Assembly: GCA_016081115.2 (NCBI GenBank) | Contig: JABTTQ020003017.1 | Coordinates: 1 to 64,000 of the forward strand | Source: Rehmannia glutinosa | Taxonomy: Eukaryota; Streptophyta; Magnoliopsida; Lamiales; Orobanchaceae | Length of the DNA: 64,000 nucleotides | Direction: 5' to 3' | In this document: piece after piece, positions 44,430 to 57,077 of the stretch | How positions within the stretch are numbered: position 1 is the stretch's first letter | Layout of the letters: each line of letters begins with the position of its first letter | The notes under the pieces: model-generated | What the model was told of the DNA's origin: nothing | The model's input: the letters and a program-made list of their open reading frames with translations, nothing else | Databases searched by the model: none | Translations under genes and position numbers: made by a program

Positions 44430-45848
44430 TTGATTTTCTAGAAGAAAGTTTAAGTCTTTGTCCATTAACTTTGAATACATTACCATTTCTAGGATTCTCA
44501 ATGTCAACAATTGACTCCATACGGATATATAGTTTTCACAATAAAAGGACCACTCCACCTTGACCTTAATTTTCCAGAAATAAATGCAATCTAGAATTAT
44601 AAAGCAAAACCTTTTGACCAATCTCAAATGTTTTTCTTGTAATTTTATTATCATGAAATTCTTTGATTCTTGCTTTATGAATTTTTGAATTCTCGTATGC
44701 ATCATTTCTTAATTCTTCAAGCTCAGTGATTTGCAATTTTCTCAATTTCGAAGCATCGTCAAGATTGAAGTTAAACATTTTAATTGCCCAATAAGCTTTA
44801 TGTTCAAGTTCCACTGGTAAATGGCAAGGTTTTCCATAAACTATTCTATAAGGAGACATTCCCAATGATGTTTTAAAAGCGATTCTCAGATGCCCAAAGT
44901 GCGTCGATAAGTCTAAAAGACCAATCTTTACGATTCGGGTTAACAGCTTTTTTCTAATATTTGTTTTATCTCCCTATTTGCAAGTTCAACTGTCCATTTG
45001 TCTGTGGGTGATAAGGGGTTGCAACTTTATGTGTGATTCCATATTTTTTCATTAAAGATGCAAAAACTTTGTTGCAAAAATGTGTTCCCCCGTCACTAAT
45101 AATGACTCGAGGAATTCCAAATCGACTCAAAATATTTTCTTTTAGAAATTTTATCACGTTTTATGATCATTGTTTCGACAAGGAATCGCCTCGATCCATT
45201 TTGAAACATAATCTATGCGACTAAAATGTAAATAAAACCAAATGATATCGAAATGGCCCCATAAAATCAATACCCCAACAGTCAAATATTTCAATCACCA
45301 AAATAGGATTCAAAGGCATCATGTTTCGTTTTGAAATTGATCCTAACTTTTGACAATTTTCACAACTTTTGCAAAAAGCGTAAGTATCTTTGAAAAGATT
45401 TGGCCAATAAAATCCACATTGTAAGATCTTCAGACTTTGGTTTTCTTTATCAAAAGTGACCACCACATGCTTCGAATGACAAAATTGAATAATGCTACCT
45501 ACCTCATTGTCGGGTACACATCTACGAAAGATTTGATCTGGACAATATTTGAAAAGGTAGGGATCGTCCCAAAGAAACTTTTTTACCTCAAAAACTTCTT
45601 TTTTATCTTGTGAATTCCAATTTGATGGCATCATTCGCTCACAAGAAAATTAACAATATCTCGCAAAACCAAGGTACTACAAAGAATATTGAATAGTTGT
45701 TCATCGGAAAAGTATCATTGATAGGTGGAGTTTGAAACGAATCATCACAAATAAGTCTTGATAAATGATCGCCTACAACATTTTCTACTCCTTTCTTATC
45801 ACGAATAGTAATATTGAACTCTTGGAGTAAGAGAATCCACCTAATCAA
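44430..45848 (-). pseudogene. Element A integrase, frameshifted
   Basis: The RNase H/integrase junction reads IRWILLLQEFNITIRDKKG with NVVGDHLSRL (45,760-45,848). The HHCC zinc-binding part is at 45,300-45,480 (HSKHVVV... then CKSCENCQKLG). The catalytic core follows with CWGIDFMGPF, then IPRVIISDGGTHFCNKVF and KVATPYHPQTNGQ (45,000-45,120), and MSPYRIVYGKPCHLPVELEH. The C-terminal end (ENPRNGNVFKVNGQRLK) closes near 44,440. D and E positions appear present but the frame is split into four or five pieces. Confidence 0.85.
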
Positions 45849-45896
45849 TCTTGGTTTGGAATCCTTTTTGACAAAAGATATTTCAAAGCCGCATGA

Positions 45897-47540
45897 TCAT
45901 CGAAAAACGACAATTGGTGAACCAACAAGATAGGATCGAAATTTTTCCAATGCAAATACCACATCAAGTAATTCTTTTTCAGTGGTTGAATAATTGATTT
46001 GAGCACCATTCAAAGTTTTACTTGCATAGTATATCACATATGGTTTCTTTTCTTTTCTTTGCCTAAAAACGGCTCCAACGGCATAGTCACTAGCATCACA
46101 CATTATTTCAAAAGGTAAAGTCCAATCGGGAGGTTGGATTATAAAGTGAGATGTAAGCATGTTTTTAAGTTTGACAAAAGCTTTTTCACAATTTTCAGTC
46201 CATTCAAAACTAACATCTTTTGTAAGAAGATTACACAATGGTTTAGAAATTATACTAAAGTCTTTGATAAATCTTCTAAAAAAACCGCATGCCCTAAAAA
46301 TGATCTTACCTCCTTCACGCATTTTGCATCTTGGTAGATTAGCAATTAACTCAACTTTGGATTTATCTACCTCAATACCTCTTACTGAAATAATGTGTCC
46401 AAGAACAATACCAGTTGTTACCATAAAATGACATTTTTCCCAATTAAGCACAAGGTTCTTTTCTTCACACCTGATCAAAACTTTTTCTAAGTTTAACAAA
46501 CAATCTTCAAATGATTCACCAAAAACTGAAAAATCGTCCATAAAGACTTCAAGAAAACGTTCTACCATGTCACTGAAAATGCTAAGCATGCATCTTTGAA
46601 ATGTAGCTGGTGCATTACATAATCCAAAAGGCATCCTTCTATATGCAAATGTACCAAAAGGACATGTAAAAGTTGTTTTCTCTTGATCTTCAAGTGCAAT
46701 TTCAATTTGGTTATACCCAGAATATCCATCTAAGAAACAATAGAATTTATGACCTGCAACTCTTTCTAAGATTTGATCCATAAAAGGTAATGGAAAATGA
46801 TCCTTTCGGGTAACTGAGTTAAGTTTCCTGTAGTCAATGCACACACGCCAACCAAGAATGATTCTAGTTGGAATTAACTCATTATTTTCATTTTTGACTA
46901 CAAGAATAACACTTCTTCTAAGACAACATGAATAGGACTTACCCATTTCTTCGTAAATAGGATAAATTATTTCATTATCTAAGAGTTTAATAATTTCATT
47001 CCTCACTATTTCTTTCATATTAGGATTTAGTCTTGTTTGCATTTCTCTAGATGGTTTTGCATTTTCCTCTAAATAAATATTATGTGTGCAAATTAGAGGA
47101 CTAATACCTTTAATATCAACAATGGTCCACCCTAAGGCATTTTTATGCATTTTCAAAATATCGATCAACTTACTTTCCTGATATGCATCAAGTTTGGAAG
47201 AAATTATTACAGGCAAAGTTTCACTCTCACCAAGAAAAGAGTATTTCAAATCAGATGGTAAAGGTTTCAAATCAATTTTTGGAGCTTTTATGCTTGAAGG
47301 AATAGGTTGCACTTCTGACGATGACAACTCTTCAATTTTTGGTTTCCAAAAATGGTTTTCTAGTGCTTGTAAAAATCCATTGGAGACATCAAAACATTTC
47401 ATATCACAAACTCTCTCATTTTCAAAACATGTTTCAGTAAATTCAAAAGAATTATTGACAGTGAAATTTTCGTGAACAATTTCTTCAATTAAATCAACTT
47501 CATGTAGTTCAAGATTTATCATCAGGCGGGTTGTTTGCAA
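45897..47540 (-). CDS. Element A reverse transcriptase and RNase H
   Basis: An uninterrupted frame of 547 codons. Motifs in order: ILGWRVCIDYRKLNSVTRKD, FCFLDGYSGYNQI-type block (KFYCFLDGYSGYNQIEIA), RRMPFGLCNAPATFQRCM, the catalytic VFMDDFSVFG, VLNWEKCHFMV, then the RNase H part IMCDASDYAVGAV and INYSTTEKELLDVVFALEKF. This is Ty3/gypsy RT of the Athila/Tat branch. The catalytic Asp pair and the first RNase H Asp are intact. The long open frame fits the youth of the element. Confidence 0.93.
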   Translation of the reverse strand: MQTTRLMINLELHEVDLIEEIVHENFTVNNSFEFTETCFENERVCDMKCFDVSNGFLQALENHFWKPKIEELSSSEVQPIPSSIKAPKIDLKPLPSDLKYSFLGESETLPVIISSKLDAYQESKLIDILKMHKNALGWTIVDIKGISPLICTHNIYLEENAKPSREMQTRLNPNMKEIVRNEIIKLLDNEIIYPIYEEMGKSYSCCLRRSVILVVKNENNELIPTRIILGWRVCIDYRKLNSVTRKDHFPLPFMDQILERVAGHKFYCFLDGYSGYNQIEIALEDQEKTTFTCPFGTFAYRRMPFGLCNAPATFQRCMLSIFSDMVERFLEVFMDDFSVFGESFEDCLLNLEKVLIRCEEKNLVLNWEKCHFMVTTGIVLGHIISVRGIEVDKSKVELIANLPRCKMREGGKIIFRACGFFRRFIKDFSIISKPLCNLLTKDVSFEWTENCEKAFVKLKNMLTSHFIIQPPDWTLPFEIMCDASDYAVGAVFRQRKEKKPYVIYYASKTLNGAQINYSTTEKELLDVVFALEKFRSYLVGSPIVVFR

Positions 47541-47905
47541 ACATTGAACACATTTAATTCCAAAGTCATATTTCCAAAAGATAATTTCAAAATACCATTT
47601 CTACAGTTAATCAATGCATTTGAAGTTGCAAGAAATGGACGACCTAAAATGACAGGAATTTGTGTTTTTGCATCTATAACCGGCTGAGTATCCAAAACAA
47701 TGAAATCAACGGGAAAATAAAACTTGTCAATTTGTACCAACACATCTTCTACTATTCCTTTTGGAATTTTAATTGATCGATCACCTAGTTGGAGTACAAT
47801 TGGAGTTTCTTTAAGTTCACCCAAACCTAGTTGTTCATAGACTGAAAAAGGTAGAAGATTTACGCTAGCACCTAGATCAAGTAAAGCACGTTCAATTATA
47901 GTGTC
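47522..47905 (-). CDS. Element A aspartic protease
   Basis: LLDLGASVNLLP with the catalytic DLGAS is encoded near 47,860-47,890, followed by YEQLGLGELKETPIVLQLGD, IVEDVLVQIDKFYFPVDFIV and VILGRPFLATSNALI. The downstream frame (100 codons) is open; a one-base shift appears to separate it from the preceding NC frame. The PFLAT-type flap is typical of Athila/Tat proteases. Confidence 0.85.
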   Translation of the reverse strand, partial: DTIIERALLDLGASVNLLPFSVYEQLGLGELKETPIVLQLGDRSIKIPKGIVEDVLVQIDKFYFPVDFIVLDTQPVIDAKTQIPVILGRPFLATSNALINCRNGILKLSFGNMTLELNVFNVCKQPA

Positions 47906-47978
47906 TCCTATAATGCATGAAATTGTTGGATGACCGGATCTTTGTACTTAGGTGGAGCAAATTGTTGTATAATTGAAC

Positions 47979-49690
47979 TCACACTTTGATTAAAAATGCT
48001 TTTTTCTTCACATGATGTTTTCTTTTAATTGTGCACAAATCTTTCAAAAATTTTGCATAAGGTGGGACTTGTTTGATTGCATCCAACAAAGGAATGTTAA
48101 TTTTGACTTGTTTAAAAAGCTCAAAAATTTCAGAATTTGAGTTCAATTTTTGAGTTGGTTGCAATCTTTGAGGAAAAGGGGCAGGAGGTGAATATGTTTC
48201 ATCATTTTCAAACTTACCTTTATTCAACTTACCTTCTTCATCATCACAATTTTCATTATTCATTTCTGAAGATGAATTTAGAACTTTCTTAGGATGAATT
48301 GTTTTATCAACAATTTTTCCACTTCGAAGTGTTGTGACTGAATTGGCCTCATTTACTGGATTTTCACCCAAGTAGAAACACAACACTCGCGTAGAAGGAT
48401 TAGGTTGAGGTTGAGCAGGAAACTTACCCTTTTCTTGAATTCGCAAAGAAGCTGTGAGTGTTGTAAGTGAGTTCTTGATCTCATTGATAGCCTGAGAAGT
48501 TTTATTATTGATGTTTGTTTGTTCATTCATAAATGCTTGCAAAGTCTCCTCAATTGATTTTACATGTGGGGATGGATATGAAGGAAAATTTGGTGGCTTT
48601 TGTGAATTTATTGGTTGAGCTTGATTATTATCACGCCAACTGAAATTAGGATGATTTCTCCATTGTGGATTGTAAGTTTCAGAATATGGAGATTGAAAAG
48701 GTTTTCTAAATCCATTCATGACATTTGCTTCAACAGGAATGTGAGGACAATCATTAGTTGAGTGTTCTTTAAGTCCACAAATTTCACAAACTTTTTTATC
48801 TTGCACAGATTTAACTTCTTTTACTTTTTTAACTTCCATGTCATCGATTCTTTTAGCCAAAAGTGCAAGTCTAGCACTTAAACTATCTTCTTGAGTAAGA
48901 TTGAGTTTTCCTTTATTTTCATCAACACTATGCCAAGATTGGGAATTTTCTCGCCAAATAGTCAAGATATTCTAGCGCTTCATCGGGTTCTTTATCAAGA
49001 AATTGACCGTTACACATTGATTCAATAAATTGCTTAGTTTCGTGGATTTAAACCTTCATAAAAGAAGTCGATTATACGCCAATTTTCAAAACCATGATGT
49101 GGGCAGAATTCAACAACTCTTTAAACTTTTCCCAACATTCAAAGAAAACATCTTTAGGATTTTGAGAAAAATTTGAATTTGTCTTTTCAAAGAATTTGTT
49201 TTATGAGTTGGAAAGAATTTTTTCGTAAATTCGGTTTGCATTTCCGCCATGTACCAATTGATCTAGGTTTTAACGAGCTAAGCCAAGTTTTTGCTTTATC
49301 TTTTAAAGAAAAAGGAAACAATTTGAGCTTAACAATTTCAGTCGTGCAATTTTGATCATCAAATGTGGCACATACTTCTTCAAATTCCTTTAAATGTAAA
49401 TATGGGCTTCAGAATCCATACCATGAAAATTAGGAAGTAAAGGTATCATCCCTGGCTTAAATCGAAAGTTGTTTGCATTTAGTGGAAAAATGAAACAAGG
49501 AGTAGAATTTCGAGGAGGTTGCAAATAATAACGCATATTATGCACTTCTTGATTTTCCACTCTTTCCATCTCATTTTGAACAATTACTTCTTCACCATAA
49601 TTGGTGTGTGTGGAGGTGAATCAAAATTTTTTATCAAATTTTCTGAATTATATCTAATTAAACGGCGAGAATTTGGACTACGACACCATG
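47979..49690 (-). CDS. Element A gag and nucleocapsid
   Basis: The capsid part (about 49,000-49,500) reads RFKPGMIPLLPNFHGMDSE, LKLFPFSLKDKA and FFPTHKT with shifts. The 328-codon open frame 47,979-48,965 holds a CCHC zinc knuckle, CEICGLKEHSTNDC (about 48,770-48,812), a proline-rich linker and the LLDAIKQVPPYAKFLKDLC block that precedes protease in Athila elements. It would package element RNA in virus-like particles. Confidence 0.82.
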
Positions 49691-49760
49691 TAAGCATATA
49701 AACACACAATATTTACAAAGTGATATATATACAAACCGGAAACCTACCTTGCCTTGCCTT

Positions 49761-49778
49761 CCCAAGACAACGGCGCCA
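49761..49778 (-). other. Element A primer-binding site (tRNA-Asp type)
   Basis: Minus-strand tggcgccgttgtcttggg starts 6 bases from the 5' LTR. The first 11 bases match the complement of the tRNA-Asp 3' end; the rest diverges. Confidence 0.75.
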
Positions 49779-49784
49779 AAAACT

Positions 49785-51396
49785 TGCTACAACTTTAAGG
49801 TTGCAACCCCAAGTGCGGGTTGTCTCAAGTAATAAATTTCTGAGTCCGAGGTCGATCCACAGGAAGTTGATGGAAGTTTACAGGATATTTCTTATTTAAA
49901 GGATGAGTAAATGGGTTTTTTTTTACTAGTAAGAATATTTTTTTAGTTACAAGAAATTTAATTAATAGAAATGTTGAGGATTAGGGATCCACTCTTGATT
50001 TCTGATAAAGGAATGATTATATTTTCTTACCTCTTAGATTGCCACTATTGGAATCCATACACAAAGAAGGTTCCAATGGGAAGATATTATACATATGAAT
50101 CATGCAATGAGGTAATCATGTTATATCATCAATTAGAATTTATCTTATAACATCAATACTTGTTTATGGGATCAAGTATTTATGTATTCTTTTGTCTACA
50201 ACAAATCAAGGTATCCACATTAGTAGTCGGTTGAAATAAAACCAGACATTTAACTAAATGGAACCAAGTATTTGTTGTGCCAATAGATATACATAAATCA
50301 AGAAACACCACTAAACAAAAATGTATAAGCTAAAACCAAATTGATGATACAAACAATGAAATTTAATATGAATCTACAATCATTCCTTATCCTTCATCAA
50401 GAGTTTCACCCCATTTCCTCAACAAAATAAACTTAGAATAACATGAAAAAAATAGAGAAAACAAAAGATTGAAGAAAAACTAAAGCAACCATTTTATAAA
50501 ATACTAGAAATCTTACTATAATTTAAGAAAAGTAAGAAAGAAAAATTCTTTTGAACTTTGTAACTCTAACTTTCTCTACATAAAACTTGCTCTTGGCTAA
50601 TTCTAATGACCTCTATTTATAGCCAACTAAAAATCAATTTACAATTATTTTATTCTTTATTTTTATTACAAGTAAGAAAATAAGGAAATCAACACCAACT
50701 TTGCCACCTTCTTTGACTGGTCATTTTGTCCATGATATCAGCCATCTTTGCTCAATTTTCTTCCACAAGTCAATTATCACATGAGTTGGCTTGAATTTCC
50801 AACTGATTTCATTGAATTTGAACAACCATGGGCCAAGATATGGTTGAATAATTGAGATGTGGTTGGCATACGGGATTGACTAGTGCAGCAGCCTCTTGGA
50901 TTTTTTATAAATTCATACAATACAAATCTGACTTTGGGGTATTCTTCAATGTTGTAGCTCTATGATTTGTACATACTCAGTAAAAATTTCAGATACAAAT
51001 ACCTTGTATTTTTCGAGTTATGTCCAAAATACCAAACTTGGTCAAGTCTGGAAATTAAATGAGCACCCTTCAATCTTCATTTTATGATGAATTTTTTTAT
51101 CCAAGAAAATATCATTTCGAACTTTGATTTTTGGTTTTAATCTCTCTGAAAACTTGTAAATGAATGGATTGTGAATCCACATCTTCAAGAATCATCCCAA
51201 AATCATGTCGGAAATGAAAGCTATGCTCGTTGATCCAAACCTGCACTAAAAAAATGCTTCCAAATACAATTCTATGTTGATTTCCTATTTTATTCCTAAC
51301 ATATTAATAATACTATAAATTCATTTTATTAATAATATTAATAAGGTAAAATAATAATATAAGCCTAAAATAATTATAAATTTTTAACGTTCATCA
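49785..51396 (-). repeat. Element A 5' LTR
   Basis: 1,612 bp, same ends as the 3' LTR. The right border is followed by gtgag, the target duplication. Confidence 0.95.
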
Positions 51397-51401
51397 GTGA
51401 G

Positions 51402-52736
51402 GTAGATCAAACTCCTATTGAGAGGTTTCACACTTTGTTAGAAAAGCTAACTCCTTTAGAAAAGCTTCGCGCTTCGTGAGATCATAAAGAAATAACCCCT
51501 CACACAGTGAAAACACTATTCACGCATGATAACCTCATGGAGGTCTCATCAATAGCAAGATCAAGCACTAAAGCATGAAAAATGCTAACACCTACAACGA
51601 AAAATTAATAACATGCTACTTGGAACACGAAAAACATCTTCTCATCTCACTGTGGTGAAGAACAAGATAGAAAAAGAATTGAACAAGTATTAAAAAGCAA
51701 GCCCTAATAGGTGGACAGAAACAAGAGTTTAATATAGTCAAAAGCTATTCAAAACAACTAAAGGCTCAAGCCTGGGGGCTTCATCTTCCTCCTGACCGCC
51801 TTTTTCACCGATGATATCCTCCTGGATCCTTTGTGAGAACATATCTCCCCTCTCGTTATCTCAGACTGAAGAGTCTTGCAAATCCACTAACTTATTTGGA
51901 TCATTATCTCTCTCCTTAAATGGATTTCTGCAAGGGCAAACAACCCCATCAAAGAAGGTGGAGAACCTATCCATCAAGCTCAATCTATAAACAACACCTC
52001 AATTGACAAAAATCTATCACATCTCGAAAGCAGTACTCTCACAAGAGTCAACTATGCACTATTATGGAAAGATAATAAGTCATATAAGAGGTGGCTACGC
52101 GCCATCCGTAGCATTCTCCAAGACTAAGTCTCCTAAAAGATGGCTACGCATTATCCAGAGCACTCATCAACACACAAGTTCCTACAATAAGTGGTTTCAC
52201 GCCACCCCAGACAACTCTTATGAAGATTTTCTAAGAGAGGTGACTCCACCTCATCTAAGATACACAATAAGAAGTCATTCACACGTAGTGAGATCAAGAC
52301 ACCCACAAGCATATATATAGAGATCATACAGATAATACATAAAAGGTCAAGTCATGAAAAATGTCAACATATATGAAAAACAAACAAAGAAGCAAAAGAC
52401 CACAAAAACGTGGAAAAAAATGGACGTGGGGATGAGAGTCATCCCCCGTGCATTTGCAAATGAATGTGCTCTCTCTTGTCGGGCGCCATCCAATGGGCGC
52501 ACCCCAGCGCATGAGTGCCTTCTAAAATGCTACCCCACTCCCTCTACCGCGTGGGGCTCCTTCTTCTTCTTCTCTTCTCCTCCATGGCTCATTTCCATTC
52601 AACTCGCAAGTAAAATTTTCAATAAGTGGGACTCATGAGAAGCTTAAAAAATACAAAATGCCAAGAAGACTAGAAGAAGTCTTTCAAAAGACTAAGTCCC
52701 ATTACGACTCATCTCTCGCAAAAGACTGTTCGCCTA
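51402..52736. mobile_element. Right part of older repeat element C
   Basis: Continues the sequence interrupted by element A. It contains caagcctgggggcttcat near 51,770, and gtggctacgcgccatccgt-type units near 52,085-52,200 that resemble the 38.3-38.5 kb units. It is ended at 52,737 by the LTR of element B. No coding region is recognised. Confidence 0.5.
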
Positions 52737-54197
52737 TTTTTTTAGCTTCACCGCAAGTGTACGGATCAGTTTATAGAATAGGGTTTGCAAGGTCGAATCC
52801 ACATGGATTAATAAATTAATGTACCAAGTATTGGATTCTAATAGTCCTATTTTTATCTAAACTATCGAAATTTGAAGGGTTGGTTTTATTACTACTAAAG
52901 CAGAATTTAATCCTAAAATAACAAAGCAAAGAACGATTGAAAGATCAAGTATGGATAGATGGATTCCTGGGTTATGGTTTCAGTTAATATCCCACTTTAT
53001 GCTTAGATTAAGCAAACCAAGGTTAAACATATTCTTCTCTATAGACCAATCACCAAAGTAATTTACCCCCTCTCTCGAGATGTATGTAAAAGCGTTGATT
53101 GGAATATCTATGTTAGCATCTCTACTCAACATGAGATATCCAACTCCCAAAAGTTCAAAAGATTATAAGATCTCACAAATATTCACAGACTTCTCAATCA
53201 TGCAATCTATTTGTGTCAAGTACTCAAGATCTAGATTTGAAACTCATCGGTTAGAAATATGAATCAATACATCAAACAAGTTTAGATCAAAGGCCTTTTG
53301 ATAAAACAAGAATTAAAGCAAAGTACTTGAATAGAGAAAGAAAACATTAACTTCAATTATCCTTAATCATCAAAAAAAGTGTTTATTAACCTACTCCAAA
53401 ACCCGGGAATCACAAGATGTTTAGCCAGACATTGAAGATAAACAATTCATAGACAAATTATTCATAATCAAAATCTAACTATAAAATAACGATACGATGG
53501 AATGAGTGACTCGGGGATGATGACGATCTCTCAATCTATCTTCAATCCTCGAAGGTGTGGTTGCGGTCTTGATCGATCTCTCAATGTTTCCGATGGAAAA
53601 CTGCTCTTTTCTCTCGTTTCTAGGGTAAAAATCAGCGTGTCTCTATTTGTGGCCATCCCGTGTCTATTTGTACTTTGTTTGGGTCGAAACCTAGTTGAAA
53701 CGGATCGAACTGTTTTCCCCGATAGAGCACACGGGCCGTGCCATATGGTACGCCCAGCCCGTGCTAGGTGTCGCACGCAGTGGTCAAAATTCTGCAGGAG
53801 GCACGGGCCGTGCCAAATGGCATGGGTTGTCCGTGCTGGTAGCCGAACTCCAAGTCTTCAAGTATAGGCTGAGCACGGGCCGTGCTAGGAAGAACGCCCT
53901 GCCCGTGCTCACCTGTAGCAATACGTACACGGCTATTTTCTTCCGTTTTTCATACGGTTCGTCTGACTTCTTCTCGACTCGACTCCAAACTTCATACTTT
54001 ACATCAAATATTGGCGAATGCAATGCTCTGAATTGTTGCCAAACTGCTACAATTAATGATAAATTCTTACAAAACGAGCAAAGCGTAATCCTTTTCCAAA
54101 AACAGGAATAAAACCCTATTTACTCATATAATGCATGCATATCAACACATTTTAGCTAAGATCAAGCCCAAAATACATGCAAAATACATGTCAATCA
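52737..54197 (-). repeat. Element B 3' LTR
   Basis: About 1,461 bp, from TGTTCGCC to catgtcaatca, followed by a cccccaaactt polypurine complement. It carries three GC-rich dyad units at 53.7-53.9 kb. Confidence 0.85.
53715..53920 (+). repeat. Three double-dyad units in the element B LTR
   Basis: Starts near 53,728, 53,793 and 53,874: each opens with cacgggccgtgc, has a short spacer (catatgg, caaatgg or taggaag), then a second ...cccgtgct dyad. The first two show tgtcgcac or gccgaac after it. The period is about 65-80 bp. Confidence 0.8.
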
Positions 54198-54212
54198 AAC
54201 CCCCAAACTTAA
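54198..54212 (-). other. Element B polypurine tract
   Basis: The minus strand reads ttaagtttgggggtt immediately before the 3' LTR start, the normal position and composition for plus-strand priming. Confidence 0.7.
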
Positions 54213-55682
54213 ACTGTTGACAGTCCCGGTCAACACTTTATAAACAAAACAACACAAATGGGGTAAAGAAGAGCAACTCAAGAACACCGCATCACAATTC
54301 ATGTCATCTATCCATAGACATGAAGCACAAATCAACCAAGTTTCAAAGAGCTAACACGGAGCACAAGTTTATAAAAATCATGGTAAAATACTTCAAATCA
54401 CGCCTCTCAGGGATAAAGTGTATACTCTACTCACTAGCATGATACGGGACGTGTATTCGCTCAAGTCATATCAATGTTGAAGAATTACCATATGCTTGCA
54501 AATCGTCTCTCATTTCCGCCACTCGTTTGTATGCAATTCACAAATCATAAAGGACTTTATTTAAGGTTGTAATGAAGGCTCTTTGGTTAAGGTAGGGAAA
54601 TATGGATAAAGAGACGCAACTCGAGCGTATAGATTGGAAAACACATTGTTTTTCTCAAACCATTTTTTTTAATTCAAATCAACTATGTACTCCCAATCGC
54701 CTTATATCCTATCACTTCTCTAATTCTCCCTTCTTTTTCATACACATTATTCCCTTCGCCTTACACCACAATTCTCATTTATTTTTCACTTCTCGGCCGA
54801 CTCACTTTGTTTGCAAATCGATTTTTTTTTTTCAACTCCTTGTGAGTATTTTTCCGCTTTTTCCTCCTTTTTTCTTTTATTCCCAAGCACCCAACACATA
54901 CACATTTTCTAACTTTTTGACACCCCTTCATTCAACCCTTTATTCCATCCCTTTACTCAATGCTATACGCTCAAGTTTAGGGTAACTGATATATCAGATT
55001 AAGTTCTAAGGCTTGAAATGTGGCTATCAAAAAATCAGGCACTAGGCTCAAATTGGCTAACTAGGGAAGTCAAATATCATAAGGTAGGCAAAAAGGCTTG
55101 AAAGGCTTAACAAAGATGGCCTAAAATCATCTTCATGAATGCATACAACATGTGACTTTGACGGAGATACCAAGGCAAGTTCTAGAATTCAAATCAACAT
55201 GAATGACACACTCAATCACAAACAAGACTGCATAATATGAAAGCAGTAAAGGCTCAAAAGCTCACAGGCTTGTAAGTGCATAATTCAAAGTATGTTAACC
55301 ATGATTCAATAATCACATGCTCCATATTAACTATTCTCAACCCGATCAACTCACACTCAACATCCAATTCAAAACAACACAAACCAATCCGCAAATGCTC
55401 CCAAGATCAAGATCACAATCAAAACACCACAAACACACAATAGCGGTCAACTCACTCCCTAACAACTAGGAAAGCAATAAACGTGCTAAAGCAATAAATG
55501 TGCTAAAACCATAAAAAAATTCAAACATCTAATGCAATGCAACCTATATGCTCTACATGCAACTAAATGAATGCAAACGCCACACCCATCAAAAAAATAC
55601 TACCTCTCCCCCCAAAACTTGAATGAAATTATAGCGCATGAAAGAGAATGTAGAATTTCAATAAAAAGTATGGATAGGACAT
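54213..55682. other. Element B 3' non-coding region
   Basis: About 1.5 kb between the ATHILA-type ORF and the polypurine tract. The stretch at 54,650-54,960 is pyrimidine-rich (purine-rich in the element's sense) and produces a false plus-strand ORF. No domain is recognised. Confidence 0.6.
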
Positions 55683-57077
55683 GTATCACTGTGGGGGTGG
55701 CGGCGGGTAGTGGCCCTGGGAGATATGCCAATTCTCGATCCTCTGTAATGTCTGCAATATCTCCAACTCCCGCTGCTTGTATGTTTGGTACCACAAGCTC
55801 TGGGCTTGGTACCTTTGCTCCTGGACTTCTCGGAAAGCACTGAAGTCGTCTCTATGTTATCGCAAGCTTTCCTCAAAGGCACAGAATCTATCATGATCGT
55901 ACTGTACCCCACGCTCCTCACCTTGGTGGGAGCTCTCTGGAATATCGGTTCCCCTTTGTGGGCCGCCCTGCTCGAAGCCTCCCTGCTGGAAGCCCTGCTC
56001 GAATCCCTTCTCATGTCTATCATACTCCTGCGCCTCCATCACCAAGTCCTTTTCGTCGGGTAACCCGACTACCCTTCTCCTTTTCCATGTTGTCAAACCT
56101 TCCATGGCTCTGATATGTGCGTCCGAGTACATGAGCCAGTTGATTTGGTTGTCTACCACAACAGTGAGTTGTGGGTTAGGGAGGGGGAAAGCAGACCCGA
56201 CTTTTTGTTGAAAACAGAGGATATGCTCCTCTTCAGTAATAATCTTCATGGTGCGGAGGGCTTGCATGTTGACGCTGCGACTGCCGTCTATAGGCTCCAT
56301 GTGGCTCATGTCAACCCCAAAATGTCGAGCAATGGGGGTGATCATTCCCCCAATTAAGATTATCCCCGTGTCCTGCTGAGAGATATAAACGGCATGGTCC
56401 ACGAAGTTTGCTGCCATATTATCGGGGGTGCGGGTGAGCATACACCAAAGTAAGTATAGCCCTCTCGCTTGCATACCCCCGTTGTTGTGGCGGGCGAACA
56501 CGGAATGTGCCGTCACTTTCTGAATGTATCAGAATACGGGGTTACGGAGTGACGAAGCCTTGGATGAGCGCGCCACGTATTGCATTAGGCCGGTTTCTGG
56601 GGTTTCAGTCAACATTCGCCAGAATTCTCGCGAGTTGTAATTTGCGACCGGCTGGTACGGGGCGTTTGATGGTACCCCAAAAATCTGGTTCAGTTCGGTG
56701 AGGGTGACGTTCCTCCAAATGTTGCCCAATCTGAAACTGATTTTCTGAGGTTCATTCCTTACTCGCATCTCCGTAACGTAGACTGTGCTCAAGAACTCGA
56801 GGGCGAGTGTTTTGAATGTCGGCCACCGCCCTTGCATGAAGGCAGTCCATCATACTCGCTCAAACATTAGCCACACCTCCTCATGTATCCCGAGAGCTCG
56901 GGTACACTCATCGTCGTCATAGCGTGACGGTGTGAATGTACGAGTAATCAGCCGGTTCCATTTTTCCATCAATTCTGGCTCGGTGAAGGTGAGTCCATAA
57001 GCTAAGGGACAGTTTAGATCAATCTCCCGAACGGGTCTCCTCAGCCGTCCACCCTGACCTCTTTGTGGTTCAGCCAT
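55683..57077 (-). pseudogene. ATHILA ORF-like protein in the env position
   Basis: Three consecutive open pieces (56,850-57,077; 56,529-56,837; 55,857-56,516) plus a tail to a stop near 55,683 form one protein of about 460 residues. Motifs: KWNRLITRTFTPSRYDDDEC and LGIHEEVW near the start, FKTLALEFLSTVYVTEMRV, FRLGNIWRNVTLTELNQIFG, and a tail rich in Gln/Glu (QEQRYQAQSLWYQTYKQREL) ending in a Pro run. The LGI..., EFLST and FRLG...L...FG spacing recalls the ATHILA ORF1 family (Pfam ATHILA). It stands downstream of integrase, where some elements have env-like genes, but I see no signal peptide or membrane helix. Function unknown. Confidence 0.65.

Larger units (their letters stand above)
39701..51396 (-). 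mobile_element. Athila-like Ty3/gypsy element A, complete and young
   Basis: LTRs at 39701-41317 and 49785-51396 begin TGCTACAAC and end TCATCA. The 5-bp target duplication gtgag flanks it (39,696-39,700 and 51,397-51,401). On the minus strand the order is 5' LTR, tRNA-Asp-type PBS, gag with zinc knuckle, protease, RT, RNase H, integrase, an unknown ORF, a LOG-like ORF and 3' LTR. My eye alignment of the LTRs shows about 8 substitutions and a similar number of small gaps in 1.6 kb (about 0.5% substitutions), hence a recent insertion. Several frames are broken by single-base gaps, so coding competence of this copy is uncertain. A conventional env ORF is not seen. Confidence 0.93.

Noticed and set aside
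54602..54985. 127-codon plus-strand ORF
   Set aside because: Phe/Ser/Pro-rich translation of a pyrimidine-rich stretch in the element B 3' region.
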